A stretch of 18,245 bases of DNA from an uncultured Bacteroides sp. Lineage in GTDB: Bacteria > Bacteroidota > Bacteroidia > Bacteroidales > Bacteroidaceae. Position 1 is the stretch's first letter. The number at the start of each line of letters is the position of its first letter. This document shows positions 1 through 8,754 of the stretch, in pieces. The stretch lies in assembly GCA_900557355.1 (NCBI GenBank), contig USSR01000047.1, positions 1 to 18,245 on the forward strand. Reading direction: 5' to 3'. Made by a program: the position numbers and the translations under genes. The notes beneath the pieces were generated by a model, which worked only from the letters and a program-made list of their open reading frames with translations, searched no databases and had not been told where the DNA came from.

Positions 1-309
1 AGTGGTAGTCAATGGCTGTGTATTCGGCATGTCCATGATGGAAGTGACACCACCACCGGCGGCGGCACGGCTTTCGGTAAAGATATCCGCTTTATGGGTC
101 AGTCCCGGATCACGGAAATGTACATGGTCGTCAATGATACCCGGAAGCAGACAGCAGCCGGTAGCATCTATTGTTTCATCACAAGGGGCGGACAGTTCTT
201 TGCCATAAGTCAACACCTCGGCAATCTTTCCGTTTTCAATTACTATGGAACCTTGCACAGAATGTCCCTCGTTAACTATTGTAGCGTTATGTATCAGAGT
301 TCTTTTCAT
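1..309 (-). CDS. pyrC: Dihydroorotase, N-terminal part (cut by window edge)
   Basis: Dihydroorotase interconverts N-carbamoyl-L-aspartate and dihydroorotate in de novo pyrimidine synthesis in the cytoplasm. Reverse translation from the ATG at 309 gives 103 residues in frame to the window edge, starting [15 protein letters not shown]. It shows the amidohydrolase layout: a small N-terminal beta-sandwich segment (residues 1-57), then the metal-binding motif DHVHFRDPG at residues 61-69, where H62 and H64 would bind zinc and R66 would bind substrate. After that come [17 protein letters not shown] residues typical of class I (allantoinase-like) dihydroorotases. The catalytic remainder, including the carbamylated lysine and the other metal ligands, lies outside the window. 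It starts 28 bases downstream of the glycosyltransferase stop on the same strand, so the two are probably co-transcribed. Related hydantoinases or allantoinases are the main alternative, but HFRDPG favours dihydroorotase. Confidence 0.93.
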   Translation of the reverse strand, partial: MKRTLIHNATIVNEGHSVQGSIVIENGKIAEVLTYGKELSAPCDETIDATGCCLLPGIIDDHVHFRDPGLTHKADIFTESRAAAGGGVTSIMDMPNTQPLTTT

Positions 310-337
310 CTTCTGCTAAATCATTTATCGTTAATCA

Positions 338-1096
338 CTAACCATTTTTCACAGCTTTCGGGTACTTGTGGAACCAACTATGTACCCTCAATTTGATAAC
401 CCCGAAGACAGCTTCTCCAAAGATACTACTGTTCATTTTTGAAGTGCCCAGTTCACGGTTGATAAAAATAACCGGGACTTCTACTATCTTGAAGCCGCAT
501 TTATAGGCAGTGAATTTCATTTCAATCTGGAAAGCATAACCTTTGAAACGGATACCATCGAGGTCGATTGTTTCCAGTACCCTACGACGGTAGCATTTGA
601 ACCCGGCTGTTGTATCTTGTACAGGGATACCCGTAATAAGACGCACATACTTGGAGGCAAAATAGGACATCAATACACGTCCCATGGGCCAATTTACCAC
701 ATTGACTCCGCTGATATACCGCGAACCGATGGCAACATCGGCACCTTCTTCGGCACAAGCTTTATATAGACGGGGAAGGTCAGCCGGATTGTGGCTGAAA
801 TCAGCATCCATTTCGAAGATGTATTCATAATCATGTTCCAGAGACCATTTGAACCCGGCAATGTAGGCAGTACCTAACCCTAATTTTCCTTTCCGCTCTA
901 TCATGAATAAGCGTTCGGGAAACTCTTGCTGCAACGTTTTGACGATGCTGGCAGTGCCGTCAGGCGAGCCATCTTCAATGATAAGGATATGGAATACTTT
1001 TTCCAAGGCGAAAACGGCGCGGATAATATTCTCGATGTTTTCCCGTTCGTTGTATGTGGGAATGATAACGATGCTGTCCGATGTCTGCATATTCAT
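338..1096 (-). CDS. Family 2 glycosyltransferase, polyprenol-monophosphomannose synthase-like
   Basis: This 252-residue protein is a GT-A glycosyltransferase of the dolichol/polyprenol-phosphate mannose synthase type. Such enzymes move a sugar, usually mannose from GDP-mannose, onto a polyprenyl phosphate at the cytoplasmic face of the membrane, supplying donors for later glycosylation. Visible motifs are PTYNERENIE (13-22), EDGSPDGT (41-48), the metal-binding EMDADFSHNP (95-104, D97 and D99 as the DXD pair), GSRY (124-127), DTTAGFKCYRR (161-171) and NRELGTSKM (213-221). No C-terminal membrane segments are present, so it matches the short soluble form, as in human DPM1, rather than GtrB-like proteins with two membrane helices. 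The start at 1096 was chosen because it fits the promoter at 1119-1148; a second ATG at 1090 is possible. pyrC follows after 28 bases. The sugar and acceptor are inferred from the family. Confidence 0.92.
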   Translation of the reverse strand: MNMQTSDSIVIIPTYNERENIENIIRAVFALEKVFHILIIEDGSPDGTASIVKTLQQEFPERLFMIERKGKLGLGTAYIAGFKWSLEHDYEYIFEMDADFSHNPADLPRLYKACAEEGADVAIGSRYISGVNVVNWPMGRVLMSYFASKYVRLITGIPVQDTTAGFKCYRRRVLETIDLDGIRFKGYAFQIEMKFTAYKCGFKIVEVPVIFINRELGTSKMNSSIFGEAVFGVIKLRVHSWFHKYPKAVKNG

Positions 1097-1118
1097 AAAA
1101 GGGGGTTCTAATTGGGAA

Positions 1119-1148
1119 CAAAGTTAAGTGTTTTCTGTCACATACGAA
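1119..1148 (-). promoter_or_regulatory. Predicted Bacteroides promoter for the glycosyltransferase-pyrC unit
   Basis: On the minus strand TAACTTTG (plus-strand 1119-1126) is an exact match to the Bacteroides -7 consensus TAnnTTTG. TTCG, 18 bases upstream (plus-strand 1145-1148), is a one-mismatch -33 TTTG element. Transcription would begin about 15-20 bases before the ATG at 1096. The motif match is seen; promoter activity is inferred. Confidence 0.5.
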
Positions 1149-1841
1149 TAAATCTAAGGATTATTTAGTAATTTCGCGCCCGTTATGATGACAATTACCG
1201 AGCTACAACAACGATATGCCACTCACTCCAATGTGGAAGCTATAAGTGGCCTGCTGAAGGATCCGTCTGTCCGCACCCTTTTTTGCGGGGGGCTGTGTGC
1301 CTCTGCCGCTTCATTGTTTTCATCCGTGCTGGTGCAACGCGGAGAGTTTCCTTTTGTTTTTATTCTGGGCGATCTGGAAGAGGCAGGATATTTTTACCAT
1401 GATTTAACACAAATACTGGGAACTGAGAAAGTTTTGTTCTTTCCTTCTTCGTTTCGTAGGGCAATAAAATACGGGCAGAAAGATGCGGCCAATGAAATTC
1501 TGCGTACAGAAGTGTTGAGCCGCTTACAAAAAGGAGAGGAAGGACTTTGTGTTGTGACTTATCCCGATGCTTTGGCAGAAAAGGTGGTTTCCCGGAAGGA
1601 ACTGGGAGATAAAACTCTGAAATTGCATACAGGGGAAAATGTGGATACGAATTTTATTACGGAAGTCTTGCGTAGCTATGGTTTTGAGTATGTGGACTAT
1701 GTCTATGAACCGGGGCAGTATGCTGTACGTGGTAGTATCATTGATGTATTTTCTTTCTCTTCCGAATTTCCATATCGTATAGACTTTTTTGGTGATGAAG
1801 TAGAAAGTATCCGTACCTTTGAAGTAGAGTCCCAATTATCC

Positions 1842-1849
1842 AACTTTCT
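1842..1849 (+). other. First frame disruption in mfd, probable 8-base insertion
   Basis: Upstream the frame reads FEVESQLS, ending at 1841. Downstream the Mfd-like protein resumes as KERKDSIVIVPDLSRS from 1850, in another frame. The bases aactttct between them are the simplest surplus: removing them joins TTATCC to AAAGAAAGG in one frame (SQLSKERKDS). Left in place, the first frame ends at the TGA at 1887-1889. The frame change is seen; the exact inserted bases are inferred. Confidence 0.7.
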
Positions 1850-1857
1850 AAAGAAAG
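1844..1857. repeat. Short perfect inverted repeat at the first mfd lesion
   Basis: CTTTC (1844-1848) and GAAAG (1853-1857) are perfect inverted arms around TAAA. The left arm lies wholly in the presumed inserted bases and the right arm in the ancestral coding sequence, as template-switch mutation would leave. Arms are only five bases long, so chance is possible. Confidence 0.4.
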
Positions 1858-2086
1858 GAAAGACAGTATTGTTATCGTGCCGGATTTGAGCCGTAGTTTG
1901 GAACAGGGGGATGCAAGCGGTATGGTTTCCTTCCTGGATTTTCTGTCGGCGAATACTGTATTGGCAATGCGTGATCTGCTTTGGCTGCGTGAACGTATTC
2001 AGACTGTACACGATGAAACACTTACCCCACAAGCGATTGCTGCCCGCGAAGCGGAAGAAAGTGGTTGTATTACTTTGGATGGAAAG

Positions 2087-2101
2087 CTGATTCTTCGTTG
2101 G
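2087..2101 (+). other. Second frame disruption in mfd, probable short deletion
   Basis: The frame carrying GCITLDGKLI is good Mfd sequence to about 2092, then runs into RWTFAVWSS and stops at 2158. The next Mfd-like frame, LDFCRMEFGNKPTGTPDA, is clear from 2098. The abrupt junction, with no linking residues between GKLI and LDFCRMEF, suggests loss of a short stretch not divisible by three, perhaps about 20 bases. The frame change is seen; the deletion size rests on recalled family length. Confidence 0.6.
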
Positions 2102-3414
2102 ACTTTTGCCGTATGGAGTTCGGTAACAAACCAACCGGGACACCGGATGCTACAGTGACATTCGATACGTCTGCTCAACCTATATTCCATAAAAACTTTG
2201 ATATGGTGGCCGAAAGCTTCAAAGAGTATATGGAGAAAGGGTATACGCTTTACATCTGTAGTGATAGTATGAAGCAGACTGACCGTATTCGTGCCATTTT
2301 TGAAGACAGGGGAGAAGAGATTGCTTTTACAGCTGTAGAGCGCACGTTGCATGAAGGTTTTGCCGATAATGCCTTGCGGCTTTGCATTTTTACGGATCAT
2401 CAGTTATTCGACCGTTTTCATAAATATAATCTCAAAAGTGATAAAGCACGTAGTGGCAAGGTCGCTCTGAGTCTGAAAGAGTTGAATCAGTTTACACCGG
2501 GAGATTATGTGGTACATACCGATCATGGTGTGGGACGCTTTTCCGGATTGGTGCGTATTCCTAACGGTGATACAACGCAGGAAGTGATGAAACTGGTTTA
2601 TCAGAATGAAGATGTAGTTTTTGTTTCTATCCATTCATTACATAAAGTTTCAAAGTATAAAGGAAAAGATGGTGAGGCTCCCCGTTTGAATAAATTGGGT
2701 ACGGGAGCTTGGGAGAAACTTAAAGAGCGTACTAAGACCAAAATTAAGGATATTGCCCGTGACCTCATAAAATTGTATTCTCAGCGTCGTGAGGAAAAAG
2801 GTTTTCAGTTCAGTGTGGATAGTTTCTTGCAACGGGAACTGGAAGCATCTTTTATTTACGAAGATACACCAGACCAAAGTAAAGCAACGGCGGATGTAAA
2901 AGCGGATATGGAAAGTAACCGTCCTATGGATCGTCTGGTTTGTGGAGACGTGGGGTTTGGTAAAACAGAAGTGGCAGTTCGTGCTGCTTTTAAAGCTGTG
3001 GCGGACAATAAACAGGTAGCGGTTCTGGTACCTACCACCGTGTTGGCTTACCAACATTTCCAGACGTTTAAAGAGCGTTTGAAAGATTTGCCTTGTAGGG
3101 TGGAGTACCTGAGTCGTGCCCGTACGGCAGCTCAGGCAAAAGCGGTCGTAAAAGGATTGGCGGCAGGTGATGTGAATATACTTATCGGTACACATCGGAT
3201 TTTAGGTAAGGACATACAATTCAAGGACTTGGGGTTGCTGATTATTGATGAAGAACAGAAGTTCGGTGTATCCGTTAAGGAGAAGTTGCGCCAGTTGAAG
3301 GTCAATGTAGACACCTTGACCATGACGGCCACGCCTATTCCGCGTACATTGCAGTTCTCATTAATGGGGGCACGTGACCTGAGCGTTATTCAAACGCCTC
3401 CTCCAAACCGTTAT

Positions 3415-3425
3415 CCTATCAGACT
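3415..3425 (+). other. Third frame disruption in mfd, probable single-base deletion
   Basis: The frame reads TPPPNRYPI up to 3420, then turns into RLRCIPLMRKL and stops at 3454-3456. Starting instead at 3420, the codons read QTEVHTFNEEVIVDAINFE, the normal Mfd continuation. Adding one C to ATCAGACTG would restore one frame (PIQTEVHTF). It falls between the two RecA-like motor lobes. Confidence 0.75.
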
Positions 3426-4569
3426 GAGGTGCATACCTTTAATGAGGAAGTTATAGTGGATGCTATCAACTTTGAGATGAGCCGGAACGGACAGGTATTT
3501 CTTGTAAATAACCGCATTTCTAATTTGCCTGAATTAAAAGCGATGATTGAACGGCATATTCCGGATTGCCGTATAGCCATCGGGCATGGACAAATGGAGC
3601 CGACCGAATTGGAAAAGATTATTTTCGGCTTTGTCAATTATGATTATGATGTGCTGATAGCCACTACAATTATAGAGAGCGGCATTGATATTCCGAATGC
3701 CAATACCATTATCATCAATCAGGCACAGAATTTCGGACTGAGCGACTTGCATCAGATGCGTGGTCGTGTAGGACGAAGCAATAAGAAAGCATTCTGCTAT
3801 TTGTTGGCTCCTCCGCTTTCTTCCCTGACTCCTGAAGCAAGGCGTCGTCTGCAAGCTATTGAGAATTTCAGTGACCTGGGTAGTGGAATTCATATAGCCA
3901 TGCAGGATCTCGATATTCGTGGTGCAGGCAATATGCTTGGTGCGGAACAGAGTGGCTTTATTGCCGATCTGGGTTATGAAACCTATCAGAAGATACTATC
4001 AGAAGCTGTACATGAACTGAAGACGGATGAATTTGCAGATCTTTATGCCGAAGAACTGAAAGCAGAGGGGGGCGTCATCAGTGGAGAGCAATTTGTAGAT
4101 GAATGTCAGGTAGAGAGTGATTTGGAATTGTTGCTTCCTGCCACTTATGTTACGGGTAGTAGTGAGCGTATGTTGCTTTACCGCGAATTAGATAGTTTGA
4201 CGTTGGATAAAGATGTGGAGGACTTCCGTACTCGTCTTATAGACCGGTTTGGTCCTATCCCGTCAGAAACGGAAGAACTACTACGGATTGTACCTTTACG
4301 CCGCCTTGCTGCACGTCTTGGTGCAGAGAAAGTTTTTCTCAAGGGAGGACGTATGTCATTGTTCTTTGTTTCTAATCCGGATAGCCCGTATTATCAGAGC
4401 CAGGCGTTCGGTAAAGTCATTGCTTATATGATGAAATATACCCGCCGTTGCGATCTGCGTGAGCAGAATACCCGTCGTAGTATGTTGGTAAAAGATGTGA
4501 AGAATGTAGAAACGGCTGTTAGCGTTTTGCAGGAGATTGTGGCGATGCAGGTGGAGGAAGGATAATTTG

Positions 4570-7500
4570 CTATGATGTGCCATTCTCATTTATCTTTTGT
4601 TTATACTGATTAGGTGTCATTCCGGAAAATTCTTTAAATCGTTTTATGAAATAGCTGGTAGAACTGAATCCCAATTGCATGGCGAGTTCTGTAATAGAGA
4701 TATCCGGTTGTTGTTCAATTCTTCGGTAAGCTAATTTAAGTTTAATGTTTATAATAAATTCGTTAGGTGTCATACCTGTTATTGCTTTTATTTTCGTGAA
4801 GTATTTGGTACGTCCTATACAAAGTTCTTGTGCCAGGAAATCAACACTGAATACAGGATTTTCTAGGTTATTTTCAATTAGCTCGATAGATTTATCTAAT
4901 AAAACTTGATCTAATGTAGATGTGGCAATTAATTCACTGCTGGAATTGCTTTCTTTAGCATATTTTTGTTGTAATGTTCTGCGTAGATTGATTAAGTTAT
5001 TACATCTGACAATCAATTGTTTAATGCTGAAAGGTTTGCATATATAGTCGTCTGCTCCAATTTTCAGACCTTCAATAATGTATTCAGAAGCTGTTTGTGA
5101 TGTTAATAAAATGATGGGAATGTGAGAGGTCTTTATATTGTTTTTTAATTTCTGACATAACTCTGTTCCGGACATCTCCGGCATAACAACATCACTGATA
5201 ATGATGTCGGGTATAACAGAGAGAGCTTTTTCATATCCTTTTTTACCATTTTCTGCTGTTTCGACATTGTAGAGGTCAGAAAAGACTTCTGTGAGTAGTT
5301 GCCTGAGTTCCTGGTTATCTTCTATAATTAATAGCTTATAATGCTTTTCACTATTTTCCTTTCTTTCTTCTGTTGCTCCTCCTTCCTGTGTATCTGTGGA
5401 GATGAAACCAGCTACATTAAGCTTGTAATCTTCTATGATAGGCAAATTTTCCTGAATATTGCTGGGAGGATATTGGATATCAGTAGGCAGTTGTATAGTG
5501 AAACAACTACCTTTTCCTTTAATACTTTTAACTGTGATTACTCCTTTATGGGCCTCTACTATATTTTTTGTGTAAGCCAAGCCGATTCCAGTTCCGATAT
5601 TATTAGTGAAACAAGTATTATCTGTTTGGTAAAACCGGATGAATATATTTTCTAGCTCTTTGGCATTAATGCCTACACCTGTATCTGAGATTTCCAATGA
5701 AACTTTCATGCTTTCATATTTTAATCGTACGAAGATATTGCCATTTTCTGGAGTAAATTTGAAAGCATTGGATAACAAATTAAATAGTGCTTTTTCAATT
5801 AACTGCTTATCAAAATAGAAAGAAATATCATCTTGTCCGGCAAGTAAAGTTAGGTTTATTTTTCTTGTTTGTGCATACTCTTTGAAAGAGTCTACCACAT
5901 TATTCACTATGTCTATTAAATTATAATAGTTTACCTTTAAAGGAGTGAAACCCTGTTCTTGTTTTCTGAATTCCATCAGTTCTATGATGAGTTGATTTAA
6001 TCTGGTGATGTTTCTCCAAATATTCAGTAATTTAGTATTTAGCTTTGGAGGTATATTTTTACTCTGTAATAATAGTTCGACTTGATTGGATATAAGTGTT
6101 AAAGGTGTTTTGAATTCATGAGATATGTTAGTGAAGAAACGTAGTTTGCTTTGATTGAGTTGCTCCATATTTCGCTTCTGTTCCTTTTCTATTTTTAGAG
6201 ATGAACGTAAGATGATTACTTGGTATGCTTCGTATAGTAATAGAATAGTTAATAGAACATATAATATGTAGGCTAGAGGGGTTTGATAAAAAGGAGGATT
6301 TATTATGATATCGAGTTTGCGCTCCGGAAATTCTCCATTGGCCAAGGCTACATCTCCTTGAATATATAAGATGTATTTATCTGGTGATAAATTGGTATAG
6401 TTTATTTCATTTAAACTATTGGTGCGTTTCCATTCTTTGTCAAAAGGTTCCAGTTTATATTTAATGCCACAGGTAAAAGAGGCGGCATAGTTATTGGTAT
6501 ATGCTCTGATTCCTATGGCATGCTGATCATAAGGCAATTCAATCCTGTTAGTGTAAAGAATGGATTGCTTAAGTGTTTTTCCGCTTGAGTCTACCTCCAA
6601 GGGAGTATCATTGACGGAGAATTCAGATATACCTACTTGATAATGCTCTGGTTTGTTGAAAATTTGCTTTAAAGGGAATGAACAGAACATATTGATTCCT
6701 CCTAAATAGACATTATTGTTTCGGTCCAGAAATAAGCAGTTGCTATTTACCTGGAAAGTAGATAAGAATCGGTTTTTATCAATATTAGTAATTTCTTCTT
6801 CATTATTTATATAAATGAGTCCTTCATTAGTAACAATAAGAATACCACCATACTTATCTTCACACATATCTATAATGTCTTTCATTAAGATGGCATCTGT
6901 GGCAAAGGGTTCTAATTCTGCTTCTCCTTTTCTTTTCCGGAATATTCCATGTCTGGAGGTTCCTATTAAGATATCCCCATTCCGATTCTCAATAATCTTG
7001 TTGACTATACAGTTCTCCGATTTGCGAATACAAATATGCTGCCATGATTTATTGAGCAGGTTGTAGCAAAGTAATTGATTCTGAACAGCAATCCATAGTT
7101 GTTTTTGGGAGTCTAATAGGATGGTTGTCACAGACATTCTCTGTAAATCTATCTGTTCTGAAGAGAGGATGGTACTTTTATTTGTATGAGTATCAAATAT
7201 ACTGATGCCGTTATGCGTAGCTATGATTAGGGAATCATTATAAGGGATAATTTCTCTGATGCTATTGTTGTGTAATACGTTTCTGAGAAATACCTGAGTG
7301 GATTGAGTTTGCAGATCATATTTTTTTAGTCCGCCAAGTAATGTTCCGATCCATAGGATGTTTTTGGGTTTATCCAGATATAAGGTTTGCACGTTGTCTG
7401 TGAATGGTAGCTTTTTCAAAGCTTTGGTGTGTGTATTGAAAAAATATAATCCGTCTCGTTCTGTTGCCATCCATAAATTCCCTTCATTATCTTCTACTGT

Positions 7501-8547
7501 TTTTCCGAAGATTGCATGTTTAGATGGGGAGGATGGCATTATATCTTTAGTGACAAAATGATAGGAGAATGTACTGTGCTCCGGGTGAAAGCAATTTATT
7601 TCACCATAAAACGAACCGCTCCAAATAGTTCCTTGTTGATCTTTCATTAAGCAATAGATAGATGCATCATTTAGGGTATAGGCATTTTCGTTAATAAACT
7701 CATATTGGAGGAACTTTCTTTCTTTTTTATCATATTTATTTAATCCATTGAAAGTGGCAATCCATAAGTTACCTGCATTGTCTTCGCATATAGATCGTAC
7801 AATGTCACTTGATATGCAATTATTGCTGTTTTCTGAATAATTATAATTTTTGATATTTTCATCACTATCTATGAGGAATAATCCGTTCCTTCGGGTAGCG
7901 ACCCATATCTTTTGTTCTGAATCAATGTATAATTGGCGTATCTGGTTGATATTCGCTAACATCTGTTTTGTGTCTTTATTCCTTCTGATAAGGAATATAC
8001 CGTCGTCTCTGGTGCCTATGTACAGATTTCCTTTGGATGTTTCAGTGATGCAATCTATAATGCAAGATTCCTTTGGTAACTGTAAATGTAGTTTTAATAT
8101 ATTGTTCTTCCATTGGTAGATTGTATTTTTATACCCTATCCATAAGCAAGAGTCCGAATAGTACATGCATTGTGAATAAGGGGTTATTTTACGGAAATGA
8201 TCTTGTTTTATGTTATACTCTATAATGCCTGAACGTGTCTCTATATAAATATTGCCATTTTGATCCCCCGTAATGGAACGTACCAACTCTTCTGCATCGG
8301 GAATGTCATTATAAAGTTTTTGTATGAATTTCATTTGAGTTCCATCATATCTTACTAATCCTCTTTTGGTACCAAACCATATCATTCCGAACTCATCCTG
8401 ATACATGGCATGAATTGTCGACTGATGCATTCCTTTATTAATGGATATGTGCGATGCATGTAATTTTATGCTGTTATCTGCATAAAGAGATGTACTGAAT
8501 ATATTTCCTATTAGTATGTAAAATGTTAACAGTATGACGTTTCTCAT
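4570..8547 (-). CDS. Hybrid two-component regulator (propeller sensor, histidine kinase, receiver, AraC DNA-binding)
   Basis: This 1325-residue protein joins a whole two-component system in one chain, as is usual for Bacteroides glycan sensors. Order: signal peptide (1-23); about 14 blades of Reg_prop beta-propeller (35-640, repeats such as GNLWIATFNGL and GNLWMATERDGL); Y_Y_Y domain (about 665-750); one membrane helix (757-780); HisKA with NISHEFKTP (H810); HATPase with N927, DTGVG (955-959) and GTGIGL (985-990); receiver with E1076/D1077, phospho-acceptor D1119, T1149 and K1171; and a C-terminal AraC-type helix-turn-helix (about 1221-1320). All key catalytic residues are present, so it should be active. 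The propeller pair would bind an oligosaccharide in the periplasm. It is divergent from the PUL operon across 207 bases and very probably activates it. Its stop lies four bases from the end of mfd, leaving no room for a separate terminator. Confidence 0.97.
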   Translation of the reverse strand: MRNVILLTFYILIGNIFSTSLYADNSIKLHASHISINKGMHQSTIHAMYQDEFGMIWFGTKRGLVRYDGTQMKFIQKLYNDIPDAEELVRSITGDQNGNIYIETRSGIIEYNIKQDHFRKITPYSQCMYYSDSCLWIGYKNTIYQWKNNILKLHLQLPKESCIIDCITETSKGNLYIGTRDDGIFLIRRNKDTKQMLANINQIRQLYIDSEQKIWVATRRNGLFLIDSDENIKNYNYSENSNNCISSDIVRSICEDNAGNLWIATFNGLNKYDKKERKFLQYEFINENAYTLNDASIYCLMKDQQGTIWSGSFYGEINCFHPEHSTFSYHFVTKDIMPSSPSKHAIFGKTVEDNEGNLWMATERDGLYFFNTHTKALKKLPFTDNVQTLYLDKPKNILWIGTLLGGLKKYDLQTQSTQVFLRNVLHNNSIREIIPYNDSLIIATHNGISIFDTHTNKSTILSSEQIDLQRMSVTTILLDSQKQLWIAVQNQLLCYNLLNKSWQHICIRKSENCIVNKIIENRNGDILIGTSRHGIFRKRKGEAELEPFATDAILMKDIIDMCEDKYGGILIVTNEGLIYINNEEEITNIDKNRFLSTFQVNSNCLFLDRNNNVYLGGINMFCSFPLKQIFNKPEHYQVGISEFSVNDTPLEVDSSGKTLKQSILYTNRIELPYDQHAIGIRAYTNNYAASFTCGIKYKLEPFDKEWKRTNSLNEINYTNLSPDKYILYIQGDVALANGEFPERKLDIIINPPFYQTPLAYILYVLLTILLLYEAYQVIILRSSLKIEKEQKRNMEQLNQSKLRFFTNISHEFKTPLTLISNQVELLLQSKNIPPKLNTKLLNIWRNITRLNQLIIELMEFRKQEQGFTPLKVNYYNLIDIVNNVVDSFKEYAQTRKINLTLLAGQDDISFYFDKQLIEKALFNLLSNAFKFTPENGNIFVRLKYESMKVSLEISDTGVGINAKELENIFIRFYQTDNTCFTNNIGTGIGLAYTKNIVEAHKGVITVKSIKGKGSCFTIQLPTDIQYPPSNIQENLPIIEDYKLNVAGFISTDTQEGGATEERKENSEKHYKLLIIEDNQELRQLLTEVFSDLYNVETAENGKKGYEKALSVIPDIIISDVVMPEMSGTELCQKLKNNIKTSHIPIILLTSQTASEYIIEGLKIGADDYICKPFSIKQLIVRCNNLINLRRTLQQKYAKESNSSSELIATSTLDQVLLDKSIELIENNLENPVFSVDFLAQELCIGRTKYFTKIKAITGMTPNEFIINIKLKLAYRRIEQQPDISITELAMQLGFSSTSYFIKRFKEFSGMTPNQYKQKINENGTS

Positions 8548-8572
8548 AGTATTTTTATTACTGATTGTGGTA

Positions 8573-8580
8573 CAAAAATA
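8573..8580 (-). promoter_or_regulatory. Predicted -7 element for the hybrid regulator gene
   Basis: On the minus strand TATTTTTG (plus-strand 8573-8580) matches the Bacteroides -7 consensus TAnnTTTG exactly and lies 25 bases before the ATG at 8547. No well-spaced -33 TTTG is seen; the nearest TTG is about 25 bases further upstream. Weak constitutive expression, usual for such sensors, would fit. Confidence 0.45.
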
Positions 8581-8694
8581 ATGCTTAGCTTTTAGATTCG
8601 ATAATACAATCGTTCAAATAATAGCAATATTGTCCTTTTTAGTGGAAGAGGGATTTTGTGGATGAAATGAATATATATTAGAATTTCTGTCTTA

Positions 8695-8723
8695 TTTGAA
8701 ATCTGTTTTTTTCCATAGTTTTG
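8695..8723 (+). promoter_or_regulatory. Predicted main promoter of the PUL operon
   Basis: TTTG (8695-8698) and TAGTTTTG (8716-8723) match the Bacteroides -33 TTTG and -7 TAnnTTTG elements exactly, 17 bases apart. Initiation near 8730 would give a leader of about 25 bases to the ATG at 8755. The stretch between 8581 and 8694 is free for binding of the divergently encoded regulator. The match is direct; use as the induced promoter is inferred. Confidence 0.6.
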
Positions 8724-8754
8724 CAACCACAAGTTATAATCTAAAAATAAAGCT

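Larger units (their letters stand above)
1185..4565 (+). pseudogene. mfd: Transcription-repair coupling factor Mfd, broken by three frame changes
   Basis: Mfd is a DNA translocase that removes RNA polymerase stalled at lesions and recruits UvrA for excision repair. Stitching the frames gives a nearly complete protein of the usual length (about 1,120-1,130 residues). In order: a UvrB-like N-terminal region (from 1185); the CarD-like RNA-polymerase-interacting domain with FTPGDYVVHTDHGVGRFSG (from 2491); a RecG-like motor with Walker A GDVGFGKTE (2944-2970), DEEQ (3247-3258), TATPIPRTLQ and QMRGRVGR (3753-3776); and a C-terminal domain (about 4100-4565). The frame changes near 1842-1849, 2093-2098 and 3420. 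Read literally, the N-terminal piece stops at 1889, the middle at 3456, and the last starts no earlier than 3429, separating the two motor halves. No slippery heptamer suggests programmed frameshifting. Start is ATG 1185 or 1188. Family identity is certain; loss of function is inferred, and assembly error remains possible. Confidence 0.9.

Noticed and set aside
1169..1176. TAATTTCG as a -7 element for mfd
   Set aside because: It has one mismatch to TAnnTTTG, no -33 partner at usable distance, and sits only eight bases before the ATG. An mfd promoter probably lies in 1097-1184, but I cannot place it.
1877..2158. Separate 93-residue gene starting at the ATG at 1877
   Set aside because: Its sequence is plainly an internal Mfd segment whose frame extends upstream of that ATG to about 1850; it is a fragment of the broken mfd.
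3415..3460. Programmed frameshifting in mfd at the third junction
   Set aside because: No slippery heptamer or clear downstream structure is seen, and two other unrelated frame changes exist in the same gene.
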